Origin: Glandiceps talaboti | Taxonomy: Eukaryota > Hemichordata > Enteropneusta > Spengelidae | DNA length: 64,000 nucleotides | Direction of reading: 5' to 3' | Assembly (NCBI RefSeq): GCF_964340395.1 | Contig: NC_135555.1 | Coordinates: 15,029,746 to 15,093,745 of the forward strand | Shown here: piece after piece, positions 25,224 to 39,835 of the stretch | Numbering within the stretch: position 1 is the first letter of the stretch | How the letters are laid out: each line of letters begins with the position of its first letter | Notes under the pieces: generated by a model | The model's database searches: none | What the model was told of the DNA's origin: nothing | What the model saw: the letters and a program-made list of their open reading frames with translations, nothing else | Translations under genes and position numbers: made by a program

Positions 25224-28178
25224 CGAATGCGGTTATAACTGCTACGCAAAATAAAGCAAACAAACAAACAGGATTAAATCCCAAAGGTTATCTTAACACA
25301 TATATGATACGTTGTTTCCTAAAAAGCTTTCAGACTGTATTATAAAGATCAATTTGGCTTTCATACACCGCTGGCATCAGGAGAGTGTTCCGTCATGGTG
25401 TTCATCTCATCCCTTCATGTCCAATTCTTATAATACCCACGACGCAGACGATGTTCATATAGTACACCACAACAAATTCACTCCAAATGTAAAATTTACT
25501 TTGCTTGAATATCGTCAGGATTTCTTGCAGTGCAATACACAATATGTTTGTGGTTTGCAACTTTTATTGGGTGCACAAAGATTGAAATACATGTTCACTC
25601 CAGGCTTTGTATTTCTGATTTCCGTCAACCGAACGCAGTAAACAGAACAAAATTTGTTGATTTGTCTTGTGAATGAAGTTTTCACGCTGAATGACTCTTT
25701 GAACATGGTACACAAACTCTCCAAAATATGGTACCCTTTTTCAGTTTATAAACTTAAAGCCATGCGCAATATATGTATATGTTAAACATAGTTATACCCT
25801 AATGCCATGCCTAATATCGCAGGGGCTTTCAAAAAGTAAAACCGTAATGTAATGAATGATATTTCCAGTTCTAAGATTTCCATTTAAGTGTTATAGAAAA
25901 CAGTTGGCAATTCAAACAAATAAATATAATGTATTCTTCGCTAAGGTAATCCCGTCTGCAAATGATAGATAATATGTTAAAGTATCTTGCTACGTTTAGG
26001 AATACCTAGAAGCTAGGCTATATATTTCGTAGATACGGGAAGTAATGCTAAGATGATATGTAAGTACAGCATTAACGCACGTGTCTCCAAATCTCTTTCA
26101 TCTTTGTAGATTCAAAAATCATCGACTGCAACACGTATATATTAAACTTAAGCGACGAAATCGTATCGAAACATTTGGTCAAAAACAACGTTCATCGTTC
26201 CCTTTGCTAATTGTTGGTTATTATAAATGAAGTACACTTAAGTACAATGTATAAAATTAAATGCAGTGATTACCACACACGGTGTTGGTATACTCTGTCG
26301 TTACAGCCTGAGCTACGGATGTGTGGTGGGACAACCTGTTCTGGCAGACACTTTATATAGTAACACAATGCTACTTAATTTCCTGCCCAGTTGAAAAATA
26401 TACTCTTTTAAAGCACATCATAAATTTTTTTTAACGTAATTACAGCTCGTAAATCGGCATCCAGTTATAGACGTGATGCTCTCAACAACAACGACGTCAG
26501 ATTAAAATATGTTGTTAAATATCAATAAATATCTTGTCTGACATTCCACCACACACATGAGATGATCATAAAAAGTTATGAGAAATAAGTTGAATTCCCA
26601 TCGAAATAAGTCAAGCCATAAAAGTGTCCAATCTAAAAATACGAACATTAAGCCATGACAATTTATATATATTGATCACATGTTTTATTGAAGGTGAGTC
26701 ACTAATGTTCAAGTTGTAATGTCAGTTATGTTATTTAGCTCTTTGGGAATGATTATGGTTGGAAAAAATCAAGCTTATCAGGAAGCGCGATTTTTGTAAA
26801 GTATTCTGTTTATATATTGTCGAAAAGCCATTTGCTATGATACTTTGATATATCATCAAGGCAACATTTTCACATTTAAATGATAGGTACTTCTACTTTC
26901 GTCTAAAGAACTGAATGAATGACAGAGCATTCTACTTTGCTGACTATTTAGTTCATCCATACACTAACACAGATAGTAAAAAACCAAGCATTTTCTTTCA
27001 CTGTAAACGAAAACGTCGTTAATGGTGTTACTGCAATGCAATATTCAATTAACGATAATATCGTCACAAGACTGCACGAGGTGCTTAAAGTCCCTTCATA
27101 TACATAATTGTAACACCATGTACATCTTGTCTAACCTTTGAACTGACTATACCAAGAAACCTTAGATTTCAAGATTTTTATTAACTCTGACAATATTCAT
27201 AGTCATCTTTCGCTTCATGTGTATTTATTAATTTATGACCCATATGATTTATTCATGTTATCCACAGACACTACATTTACAGGAACCAAGAAAGATAAAT
27301 AAAAGAAAAGCATTTACTTGGGGTTGGCAAATATCGACATTCTAACTATATGTCTTATACAAGAGAAGTAATGTTACATGTAAGGAATATAATCTAGAGA
27401 CTTAACTTAAAGTATAAAGAAAATGACCTAATAGCTAATTCGGAAACTTGCGATAAGATCACCTCGTTTGCGGGTTCGAATAGTTTTATTATACCTGTAG
27501 ATGGTTAGTCCCGCACCTGCTGTTATAAACTTTAATTAAAGGGTGTCAATTAAAAAAATAAACAGTTCATGATTCATTTATTAATGACAGACACTTAATT
27601 ACACTAATAATTGAACCACTAATCTATGAGGATTAAGTTATATCAAAATGATAATCAATAAAAATGAGTCTAAATTGGCATGACAACGACAATTGGCTAC
27701 GTTTAATTACATTTACCAAACATAACACGCATCACATTTGAATCGAAAAGTCACATCTAAAGCATTGTTTCAGTAGAAATGTTGCATACTATTATATTTA
27801 GACAATTCTTATTCCACTTTAATGTTTTTTTAATGAGAAAATCGCATGCTGTTGCTTCAATAGTAGACACTGTGCATTTGAGTATTGCCAAATAGAACAG
27901 AGGGCATTGAATGACAAAGCTTATGTTTCCCTAACCTTAGCCTTTCCAACACGCAGGTATCAAAAAAATGTACTCACTTCGATGTTAAAGGTCGATATGG
28001 TGTATGCTAAAGTAGCACTTTAGTGGGATTATATAGCTTTCATTTTTTGATAACATCTCAGCATTTGACTATAATAAAATTCATAAATCAGAAAAAGGAA
28101 GCTGCCATGAACGACTGACTCCACGTAAAATTTAAATGGCGAAGGTCTTAACTTGGCAAGTCACACCAATATACATAC

Positions 28179-28255
<77 letters not shown>
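28179..28255. repeat. (TA)n array
   Basis: About 75 bases of pure TA dinucleotides, preceded by ATACATACGTATA. Confidence 0.95.
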
Positions 28256-28256
<1 letters not shown>

Positions 28257-30474
28257 AATGGAAAGATAAAACGCAGTGCATATTTCTGTTAAGTGCGTAG
28301 AAAGATGAAACAGGTGCGTTGAAAATGTATCACGTAGTTTTTAATATGGAGATTATTTAGGCATAAGTCACGAATCTGAATATTACTGGAGTTGATATAG
28401 TACATCACAAAATGTGTCTTTCTAAGCTTGATATCGAGAAACAAAACATCTAGGTAAGGTATTCTATAATATAAAACCCTGCTTATGAGTGCTAAAATGA
28501 TGTAATGTATCTTAAAGTAGGTTCATACATGTTACTCAAGCTTGTCCCCTATAACTGAGTAGCTGACCCCATTTTACTCAAGTTACAAGAAATGTCGTTA
28601 GTAATAATTTACGACAGGCATTCGATACTTGAATATCGTGGTTCTCATAAATTATTTTGCCTTTTTTTGAAATATTAATGTTTAAGTTAAACTGACAACA
28701 CTTTGGTAAAATAAATATACTTATTTGTATATGTAAACATCGTTACAGGAAAAGTGACGTTGCTTAGCGTTTTAGGTATGGGACACAATGTTTTTACATA
28801 AACATAGGCGCATTTCAACTCGACAGTAACAATAACAGAGACATCACACACACATCCCCCCACCTCCACCCCGACCCCCCACACACCAGGATATATTACC
28901 TAATTACAGTGGTATACATTGCTTTTTTGTACAGCACATTAGAAACAGGTTTCTGCTGTAAACATTACACATTGACGTGATGATTGTAATGGCTTCAATT
29001 TTTTACTTTCCAACTGATACACGTAATCAACATCGTAACTTGTCTGCTTCTATATTACCACTGTGCCTGGCACCCAATATATTAGTTATTTTTCCTTTGA
29101 GGCTGTCTGAGTGCATGTAAAGTATTTAACAAAAGTAACGTCACACCAGGGAAACGCCAAGGCAACTTCAACTCCCCTGTAAAAATCACAATTTCCAAGA
29201 TAGTGATTAGTGCTAATTGAAATTCAAAACTAGTCTACAGATTTAGCTGAGGTGAAATCAAAATATTGATGGAGTCGAGAGCATTGATAATGTTTATATA
29301 AATCAAGTGATAATGTTTATCTATGTGACGTGTTGTTGGTGTGGAAATCGACAGAGAATGAGTATTTTACTGTCCAGATAAGGTAGCGAGTGATTGCAAA
29401 TGCGTTCATGCCTGCACAATTATACTTCCTTCGTCTTGCCAAAGGTGGATGCCATAAACCTGCTCTGCTCCGCTATCTTTCATTGCATAGAACTAGAAAC
29501 AACGTAGTCATCGAGGGAAAACATATACTCGTACACTCAAGTAGACCGGTACTGCAACATAAAATTGATTGAAAGTTTTCCCTGAAGGCTAAGGTTGAAC
29601 ATTCCATTGTACACAATCCGCACCGACAGGAAATCGAACAAGCTGCCGTCTCTTTAAACAGTTAAGTAGTTTTAAATAGCGTGTATGCACGTCGTTGTAC
29701 AGAGAGAGATCCCAGAGAGAGACACTCGACATGCCGTGGAGAATTAATTTGCATATGTTCTGACAATCAAGAGATAATCTGATTCCAGAAGACATGCCTG
29801 TAGGTTGTTTTAGATTTCAATCAAATTGCATTTTTATTAAGAACACATTACGGATCCGTTATCCACACTTTGCCACATCTTTGCATGTAGTGATTTAAGG
29901 ATAATTGGACACATGAATGGATACAATATAACATAGAAGAAATAAATAATTTTTGTTGCATCATTAAGTAAATATAATGTTGATCGAATCTTGTTTTAAA
30001 CAATATACCGTCATCACAAGATAGTTATCTCGTTATAATAACATTAAAAGTAATGTCGTCATCCTGTAATAACGTCGTCATTTTTCAGCAAGATACTATA
30101 TTGTCATAACTAGATATACTATTTATATATATATCATCATAAAATCAATACATCCCACAGAAACCCGCGTACTAATTTGAGTTTTTAGAGTATGTGTATG
30201 TTTACTGACATGACATCTAGTCTAAATTCTTGTTTAATTTGTACTCCCAGATTGATCGGTGTGCCATTCTGTGTACAGTCAGTGACACAACAGTCACCAT
30301 ACATGTCAAGAAAAATCAACACTTGTTACAAGAATAGTATTGTTTTCTCACGCCCCTTGTCACCTGAGAGTGTGAGATACATTTGACTCCCACGATGTGT
30401 ATCAGTGCACAAGTTTAAGTGAATCATGTTTCGTAGCTTTTGTTGATTGATAGAGTCACTGTATTTCATACCGA

Positions 30475-30725
<251 letters not shown>

Positions 30726-30910
30726 TGGCTAAAAATATTCACGAAGCAAAAAAACAAAAACGGAAATAACACTACAGCTTTCACAAACAAACAAATACAG
30801 CATGGAATACCTTTGCCGAGGATAACACAAAAAAGTTTTAACAACTTATTTCCATTGTGGTCCTCCAACATGAAACATTACATAGCATAAAAAACGACGA
30901 AAAAAAACAG

Positions 30911-30998
30911 TACGTACGTACACACATACTTACGTGTATGTATGTATGTATGTATGTATGTATGTATGTATGTATGTATGTATGTATGTATGTATGTA

Positions 30999-31031
<33 letters not shown>

Positions 31032-31043
31032 ATGTATGTATGT
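30911..31043. repeat. Alternating array (ACGT, CA, TATG, TG, TATG)
   Basis: Two near-contiguous purine-pyrimidine alternating tracts, 30931-31043 being perfect. A run of 14 C follows at 31173-31186. Confidence 0.93.
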
Positions 31044-31186
31044 TTAGCTTGTGATGCATATAACGACGCATAACGTACAACCCAAACTACATAGCTCGTG
31101 TAGACTACAGACGATCCTGGCAAGAAAGACCCATTATAGCAGCCAAGGCGTATAACAACACAACACGTGTAACCCCCCCCCCCCCC

Positions 31187-34100
31187 ATGACCTGAAACGT
31201 TTATACGGAAGACCAGCAAAAATAAAGAAATGATGCGTAAAACCCCGTACTATTATAACTCATTGTTAATGATTCAACGTAAGCGGGAGGGAATTTTTGT
31301 TTTCAATGCAGAATGATACAAATAAGGTATCGACTAACTGATGCTGTTGAGATTTTGTTTCATTTTTGAGCGTTGAGTTTTGAAATAGACATGAGAAAAA
31401 TAATCCTATAGATATATGCATCAATGGTCTAAGAGGGAATAAGTTACACTCGTAGGGAATATCTTGTCTACCATGAACTGAGTACATGTCACAGCTCTCA
31501 TGTTAGTCCATGGGGATGTAGGATTCTTTCATTCCTGAGACGTTATTGATTACGTATTTTGTCAGAGTGGATTGACCGTTTAAGGAAGCTAAGTGTGACA
31601 CCTGCACAACACCTCTCTGCCGAGTACTTCAACTGACAGAAAACAAAATTGAAATTAATCATCGAGTTTCCGTACACCTGTATCCCACTCTAAGATAACA
31701 AATAGTGTAGAAATCTAATGCAACATAATCTGACATTTTTATCATTTATTTCTGTTTGCAACCTAATAGCAATTAGGTAAGTGTCGCCATGATATTCCCT
31801 AGTGTGTGCCCGTTGGGTACATAGATCGTGGAGAACGTTTTGTATCATTTTCGTGAGCTCATTCAGTTCCCGAAAGGAATTTGTCTGCCTCACATCTTTT
31901 ATTTACTTTGTTTACTCTTGCAATGACCCAGTAAATCTGAAAGTGTTAAATCAAATCAACCCTTCGCTACATGTCTCACATGGCAAAACACGGTTGATGC
32001 ATACTGAGATACAAGTGAACTTCAAAATGACACTCAGGATAACTTCACTAGAAAACAAACAATGCAAACAAAAGTTCACTTGCCGGAAGTCATAGCCCTG
32101 AAAGGATTCTGGGTAACCGAGACTGCGCAGATCCTTGCTATAGAGGACAGCAGGGCCTTCATGTAATGGTCACGTGATTTTCAAACATGGCAGCTTCCAC
32201 GACATGAGAAGATCGTTTACAAAATAGTACAATGACAGTAAATAACTGAATAGTAACAAAATTAAATGTAACTTTAGAGAAGGTGCAGACGTTATCCCAA
32301 TAATGTGTCTCTTTCTCCATTTCAGAGTTATTTACAAAGCTAAGGAAAGTAGCAAAAACAACACGATATGAAAATGCATTAAGGTTTGGCATACAAAATC
32401 CTTTTGGTAAAAGTTCCAACACATTAATAACCAGGATCAAATTTATGACTGTTTTTTTCAAAAGCTGTTTTTATAGACAGTTTGAATAGGTTGAACAGTG
32501 AAAGTCATTGCTATGGTGTATCGAATTGCCATACATTATGAAAACACGTAATCATCCCCATGATATGAACTCTAACCTGCTGTAATGCAATTGACCCGTC
32601 TGGGCAGGTGTAATTCTGAAATTTTATATTTCAAAAGTTATACAAAAGCATTACTGAAAGTTAGGATGATGAGTCTTTGATTTTAATATTTGATATTCTC
32701 TTAATAGTTATATTAAATATCTGTAACAAATCTTCCAGTTACTTATCATCTCCATATTATTAATTTGTTCATTAAGTTTACTTACGCTTATATAATACCT
32801 AGTACATGGTTGAAAAGTTCACATTTACTTCGAAATCAGAACACGAAACGAACGTACATAAAGTTAATCCTGTTGTGCTTGAAGTCGTAACACACGTTGG
32901 AGAGATTACAAAATCCTCGTCTAATGTTGTTTTCTCGATACAAATTGTGATAATGGCTTGACCTTGGGGTGAATTGAGATTGACCAGTCATAAACTAGCA
33001 AATAAAAATGTTTCATGATGCAAAGATTCGGCTCATTGAATTTATTTCCAAAGGCATATCTCTCAAAACTGTTGATCTTGCATTCTGGACACATTCTTTT
33101 TTTTTGGAATTTGGTGGACAAATCAATTTTGGCGATCTCGTTTTTTGTATATCTTGTTTAGGTCTGATCTGACACATGCGCAGTACATGTAAGTATCAAG
33201 ATTTGTAGTTTGTGTCGATGTACTGTGCTTAAAAAAGTACAGTCATGGGTCCGGGCTGTGGCTCCACAAGATTCACCATGTCTCAGTTGGTAGGGTAATG
33301 ATAGAAATAACCAAGAAGACAACATAAAGTTACATTTAGACTATGTTTCTCCCGGGAGCATTTTTGTAAACTTTATTAACCTAAAACGTCCTTTTGACGA
33401 TATTGAAACTGAAAATCGGATAACTGGGTCAAAATCGTATGCATCACTATAACGAGTTATTCCGGTCACACACACCATTAAAACGGTACGAACATCTCAA
33501 CATAAATCTACAAATGAGATTAGACTCGCAAAGTTAACTGAATAAGGTAGACCACTAGGAGAACTTGGAACACAGAAGACTGTAAGATCGTCTAGCCAGA
33601 TAACATGAACAGAACACTATCATACTGATATCCCTACATTTTTTATCCTGTGGAAACAAAAATATGACTAACATTGCTACCTTTTCTTTGTGTGAGCCGA
33701 AGTTAGCCGAACCGAGCCGAACCGTTAAAAGGATTAAATATACCAATTGTATGAAAAATATTGTGAGGCCAGACGAATAAATGTAAACATTTCCGATTAA
33801 AACGACGTTATGGCAGGTTACATTGCATACTTGTAATGTTCAAGGCAATGCATAAAACAACAACTCCATACCTTTTTAATTAATAATCGTTCAAGGAAAT
33901 AGTTACAGCATTATGCAATATTGATTATACAGTTGTACGAAAAAAAGTTCTCTTAAAATTGTCTTTTTCAAAACCTGTGACGCATAGCTAGGAAATTTGA
34001 ACCCTGAACATGTTCTGCCACAACAGTTATAAAACCGCGACCTTACTTTCTCAGTACAGAACGCCCTTTTTCGTCAACTGAAAGTGCGACTGAGTGGAAA

Positions 34101-34752
34101 GTGCGACTGAGTGGCACGTCGATTTCAGACAAAATAAGGAAAAAGGCAGATGATTTATAAAAAGGAGTGACATGTTTTGTTTACCCCCCGTGAAAACCCT
34201 GACCAAAAATATCTTTATTGGAATTGAATGTGCACCAGCATGTATCAAGATTTAAATAAATAAATAAATGAAATAAAAACATGATGTATTTAATACAACT
34301 GTATATTGGCACGTTGTTTCAATTTTCGTAAAGTGAAGATGGCAATCGAGTTTATCTGATCTAGTAGATGATTTAACACCTGTTCCGTACAAGTAGAAGT
34401 AGTAAAACCAAGTATACAGTTTTACGATAATTATTCATGAGAATGTTGGCATATGGCTATCCAAAATGTAGAGCGGAATTTGAAAACAGTTTGAAATACT
34501 GAAATACTGTAAGGTTCTCGTTAGTATTGTCAGAACGCTACAGAGAGTTTAATAGTGCATGGAGAGGCTATTAACTTTCTACTACTAATAGCTAGAGCCA
34601 TTAATCATTAATTATTCAATATTCATTCATATCTACAATGCAGGACAATGTGAAAGACTAATAGTTTGAATGACTCATGATTAGCAAACATGGTTAACTC
34701 TAAGTATAGGTATTACAGACACATCGTGTGCAAAATGAAGGAAAGAATAGTT
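31187..34752. other. Non-coding stretch with a promoter-like motif cluster
   Basis: No exon supported. 32083-32194 carries several housekeeping-promoter words (listed separately). A 17-bp unit AAAGTGCGACTGAGTGG is doubled at 34081-34114. A TCTCAGTTGGTAG word near 33283 resembles a tRNA A box but has no matching B box. Confidence 0.45.
32083..32194. promoter_or_regulatory. Candidate TATA-less promoter motif cluster
   Basis: Within 112 bases: CCGGAAGT (ETS-type, 32083-32090), ACTGCGCAG (half of an NRF1-like site, 32122-32130), TCACGTGA (E-box palindrome, 32170-32177) and AAACATGGCAGC (YY1-like, 32183-32194). Such words cluster in animal housekeeping promoters. No clear downstream first exon was found on either strand. 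Confidence 0.3.
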
Positions 34753-35138
34753 TAGGCGTCAAAAAATAATGCGTGGTTCCAATTACATTCAATTTTAAAA
34801 TAGGTGGGGTTGGTAGATTTGTTATTTTATTTTATTATTTTTTTTCAAGTGTGAGTGTCTAGTTCAGGTTTTCCATTGTTTTCCAAATGGTCTCTTGTGT
34901 TGTTTATTTCATAATATCAGATGTACATGTACAGATTACAGATTACAGATTGGAAGAATAGTTTTATATTGTCTTTTTAAGTTGATGTCAGTTTTCGAAC
35001 CCACTATTTCTTGCGAGACTTTACGATTTTCGCGATTTTATTATTATTTTTCTCGAATACGTAAAAAAAGGTTTAGGGTCGGCGTGAAAATCTAGGTGGG
35101 GTCGGGTAACCGGAACCAAACAACTTTTTTATTTGGCC
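34753..35138 (+). mobile_element. Interspersed repeat family 1, copy b
   Basis: About 385 bases, the reverse complement of copy a at 19752-20073. Left end: TAGGCGTCAAAAAATAATG then GTGGTTCCAATTAC. Right end read backwards: AAGGCCAAATAAAAAAG, then TTTGGTTCCGGTTACC. The ends form imperfect inverted repeats with a GGTTCC core. The internal open frame (from 34895) is not conserved as protein in the other copy. Confidence 0.78.
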
Positions 35139-37741
35139 TTATTTAGTGGGTTCTAGTTGTCAACATTAGACACTATTAGAACAACATGCGAAAATATGGT
35201 TATTGCCGAATCTGATGCTCATATTACATAGATGTTAGATAACTATAACAAATGTGCAAAGTTGAGTACGATAGTGTACACTTCTGTAAACTTGCATCTT
35301 TGTACACATTGTTGGGTCATGCAGTGGTATTGTTATAGCACCGTCTGCTCATTAGTTGCCAATAATAGCGTATGTCAACAAACGTATAAGGGTTGAAAAA
35401 GGTGTAAATTTATATGAAATAACCTTATGGCTAGCTTGCTGTCAAAAAGTATGAAGAGGTCATTGTATATAGTGGCGCTCAGAGTGTGTATCTTTGGACA
35501 TGTTACCTGAATATGATGCATTATGCACACTTCCAAATATCAGATGACATAGTTAAGTTGATTTGTAACATTTGAAACTAATGATCACTTCGTATAACTA
35601 ATGAGATTCTAACAACATTTTGAAGCAATTGGAAGACTTCGCATAGTGATGGTTTGTAACAGAAGTTGTTTGTTGCCAAGTAGTGACACGTTTTCAATTT
35701 CCAGGACGCATAAATGCTTTAAATTGGGTTGGCACCAGTTCAAATTAATTACTCGATTTCAGAATTTGAGTAAATGTCTTTTAATCAACTCCTCATTTCA
35801 TTTTACGGGAGATGTCTAGTTAACATCTGGTCCTATTTGTTTTGCATATTAAAGAGATAAGTGATGGCCATTTGATATCGACTTGTAAGACGTCATGTCA
35901 GTGAGATACTTTATGTGGTTATCGATTATGAACGTTTGTACAATATCATAGATGATTTTTCAAACACAGAAAAAAAGGATACTCGGACAAGAATGACAGT
36001 TGAGTAATTCACTAATCTTCTTTTAATTGATTCAATTTTGAGACGATTGATATGATGCGAGTCAAATTCATAAGAAACCTACTGGTATATAAAATAAAAC
36101 AGGTCATGGTATTCATATGTCAGAATTTCGCGACCTGAAAATGACCTAGTAATTACTGTTACCATAAGACACGTGCACAGTTCCATTAAAACCCTTATCT
36201 GTTGGTAGTTCGGCAATTGACAATCATGATATCTGACACTAATTTCATCACAAGTCTTTCCGTGCAGAATTCGGTAAAAAGACAATTACTTTGCCTCAAG
36301 GTTAATGTCTATGGCATTTCACATGTCCATCTTATGTTCCAGAAACTATTAGATTGCACGTTTATAGACGTATGCATAACAGCATCTCTCCCGGCAAAAT
36401 CCAATTAAGTCTGTATAGTCACACCAACAAAAAATCCAACATTTTGAGATACATTAACGACAACATATTCGACTGTTTCTTGATGCCATTTATTAAATAA
36501 ATAAAAATAATAAATAATAAATAATAAATAATAAATAATAAATAATAACTACAAAGAGAAAGAGTCATCTACAATAAAAACAGAGTAATACTGTATCACT
36601 GAAAATACAAATATAGAATTCCTGAATTTTTTTTTAAAAGTTACAAAACATGAAATGTTGTAATTGATGATTGATAAGCAATACAATTAATATGTGCGTT
36701 TCCTTATGTAATGTCTATATTATGCAAATTCTGCTTACAGAGATTAGGCTCTTACAATGCTCATATAAGGAAAACATCTACTGTCTGCTTCCCTAGATCG
36801 CTATATATACAGAACATACCAGTAACTTCGCGTGCTCTACAGCAGGGCCGATGACGTCATATTTTACTGAGATCACCATTCTTTATGGAGAATAGAAACT
36901 GTGCAAATAAACTGCCTATGTGTCGACCTAATGACCTGTTAAACAGAATAGAACCGTATCCATATTTTGATGTGGTTATACTCAAGTGTTGATTTCAAGT
37001 GGACAGGATGATCAATGGCTAATAGAACATAGGCTATATTCACTAGGCATGTTACTACCAAATCAGAAAGTATCAGGTGGCAAGATACAGGCACTGATAG
37101 CGCGCACATTTCGTAGAATGTTACATTTTATCTCACTTTGAACACAAATAAACAGTTTTTGTGTTTTGAACTCTTCCTTGGTTCATCCGACAGTGTAGTT
37201 TATTTGTGTTAATATGTAATATTATTTTATATGCTTGCTGTGTCTGTATTTGTTTATATAATTTGATTTGTAACATGACCCTTTGTGTGAAATGTAAAAA
37301 ACACCGTGTTGACTAATTAAAACTCTATGTATTATAGTCACCCTGGTTTGGTAGTATTTGAAAGGCTTTATCAGTATCCATTGTAATCCCGTTTGTGTCT
37401 ATAGTTAAATGGCCTATTCATTGTTGATGGTACCCAATATGTTACATCAATACAGCATACAATACAAACAAAAAGTACAGAATTGATTGATAGCACACTA
37501 TCGTATCGGCAACATCTGGCAGATGAAGAACGTACAGCTGTACCGTGAACGTGATAATGCCGTATATACAGATACTTTGAATTAACATTTTTACTCTGCA
37601 GAGAGTTTTGGTACAGTAATCTGATATAAATTTACATTGTCACTCGGAAGAGAGGCTTGACCTTCTACCATTGATAGCTGTTATGATATGCGTTCATATA
37701 TAGTTGGAAATATAGTTAAATATTATCATATATTAAAATAT
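35139..37741. other. Non-coding stretch with an (AATAAT)n-type array
   Basis: No exon supported. A TAAATAA/AATAATA array lies at 36494-36549. Confidence 0.5.
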
Positions 37742-38428
37742 GTCAGGGACTGGACAGAAATTACCGGGGGGGGGGGTATTTTTAGGGGGTCACTATTTTT
37801 GTGCAAGCGATGGGGGGGGGGGGGGTCACTGATATTTGTGCATGCGTTTAGGGGTGGGTCACTGGTGTTTATTCAATAATGTTTTGCTAGTTAATCAAAT
37901 AAAAAAAAAATCTTTCATGAACTCAAAACTATAAGTGTGTGTGTGTGTGTGTATGTGTGTGTGAATGTGTGTGTGTGTGTGTGGTAGTAGTAATAAATGG
38001 AAGGGAACTCCAAACACCATCAATATTAAATACGTGTGTGACATTGCGTTTAACATAACCAACTATGGGTCGTTAGATCAAATTTGTTAATTAATGGAAA
38101 CAGTTTCCAAAGCTGGTTCAAACTGGATTATTTTGTTTGGTATAATAAACTTGTTTACAGTTCAGTTAGCCAAGTGATCAGTTTGTCAAGGTTATTGCAG
38201 GGAAGACACTGGCGATACGTCTCCGGGGTCTATGAAGGATGATTAAGGACCCAACAGCCAGTCCGAAACATCTTAAAACAAGGGCTTAATTAAGTATCAA
38301 CCCGGGGACGTATCACCGAGGGGCCCAGGGTAACCTTTTTCATGGGGTGGGTCAGGATGTTTTGTGCAACGATTGGATGTCTTTTGTAAACACCGACCCC
38401 ACCCTATTATTTTTGTCCAGTCCCTAAC
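37742..38428. mobile_element. Inverted-repeat element, family 2, about 690 bp
   Basis: Left end GTCAGGGACTGGACAGAAAT; right end read backwards GTTAGGGACTGGACAAAAAT. The interior has G-rich runs with GGGTCACT words and a GT array, and no coding capacity. No clear target-site duplication is visible. A second inverted repeat (38212-38226 against 38299-38315, GATACGTC..CCGGG) sits inside it. Confidence 0.68.
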
Positions 38429-39330
38429 CTTTATAGTTCAAGATGTAAAGTATACAGCGAGGTTGATTGTTGGGTAATGGGAGTTTACAATAATAGCACA
38501 ATGCTAGGTGATTCTGACCCCCCAGCCATTGTTTTTAAAAGTTACAAATAAAGCAAAAATAACTAGAGGGAGTGTGCGAATGGATATAGTCATAATGTTA
38601 CCTGGCAATATTTTGACAAAATTATATTGCCGATTGCACAAGCAAAGTAATGCCTGCAAAGATATCGACTTATCAAAAGATGCATTTTATTTGAAATGCC
38701 GCAAATATCAACTTTATCAATGATCAACTGTTGTATTATACAATGTTTCATATGTATTTAAAAACCATATTGCATAAAAATGGTTCCTAATTTGATGAAT
38801 CATGCTGTCATAAAAATGTACCGGTGGTTGGGAAATACACCTAGCTTAAAGGCATGTTGTAACTTACGGTTAAAATATGAGCTTTGAATCATTAACCCGA
38901 AAGTTAAAAATACAAACCTTAAGCTTCAGTATTTCGGCAAAAGAGATATTTGTCATTTCAGAACCATATTTATTTGATTGACATACCTTTACCCCAAACA
39001 CCTCTCTACCTTTGACCTGTGACAATTTTACAAATGATTAAAACGTGTGTCATCGTACATCACAACTAGACCATACTTTTTTATTATCTCCGCAAGGCTT
39101 CACAGTGGATATATTATCTAGAGTGCAACTAACTCACCTTTGTTTGTGTCATATAGTATATTTATAGCATGTTGTAAAATGATGTAATGTGCTATGCATC
39201 CCCTCTTGGCAACATAAAAAACAGAGGTAATTTAAGGCATGGTCATAACTTATAATAATCTAATCTAATTATAGTTCTATTTAATGGCGCCAATATGGGT
39301 TAATCTACAAAAATGCATATTTGTCTTTGC
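38429..39330. other. Non-coding stretch, no feature seen
   Basis: AT-rich. One 71-codon frame at 38508-38723 has no supporting feature. Confidence 0.45.
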
Positions 39331-39498
39331 ACTACACTACACTACATTACATTACATTACATTATATTACAATACATTATTACATTATATTATATTACAT
39401 TACGTTGCATTGCACTAGATTACATTACATTACAATACATTTCGTTTCATTAAATTACGTTACGTTACGTTACGTTACGTTACGTTACGTTACGTTAC
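39331..39498. repeat. Pentanucleotide array (ACTAC, ATTAC, GTTAC)
   Basis: About 168 bases of 5-bp units that shift from ACTAC to ATTAC and then to a pure GTTAC run. Confidence 0.93.
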
Positions 39499-39835
39499 AT
39501 TATAATACCAAAAGCTAACCTTAAACGTATATTGATATTTGCTTAACACCAACACCCTTCACTTGTGTCAAATAAACGTATGGTAAAATAAATTATCATA
39601 TTTATACACAACTCTCTATTGCAATGAAAACATTTGTAAATTATGCAGGTCCAACGCAGATAAAAATAATAGTTTTCTTGGAATTTTTACAATTGTTTGG
39701 AATGTATTCTTTTGACGTAACGCGTCAGCACTTCAACTCAATCTAACCTGATTATGGTAATCAGATTGGCGGAACATGTACATACTTTCCAATATGATGG
39801 TATATACTGTCAGAGAAACGTTTACATTGCACTAA

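Larger units (their letters stand above)
23710..30474. other. AT-rich non-coding stretch with TA arrays
   Basis: No exon supported in about 6.8 kb. It holds (TA)n arrays at 24991-25069, 25129-25222 and 28179-28255. A weak tRNA-like box sequence near 27430-27485 does not fold as a tRNA. Confidence 0.5.

Noticed and set aside
25312-25641. 109-codon plus-strand frame next to the TA arrays
   Set aside because: It begins at a TTG; the first ATG leaves about 74 codons with no recognisable motif.
27430-27490. tRNA-like A and B box words (TAGCTAATTCGG, GGGTTCGAAT)
   Set aside because: The acceptor and T stems do not pair; at most a tRNA-derived SINE relic.
32159-32461. 100-codon minus-strand frame with a hydrophobic start
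   Set aside because: It begins with TTG, not ATG; no signal-peptide cleavage context or similarity that I recognise.
33270-33300. TCTCAGTTGGTAG resembling a tRNA D arm
   Set aside because: No B box or cloverleaf follows.
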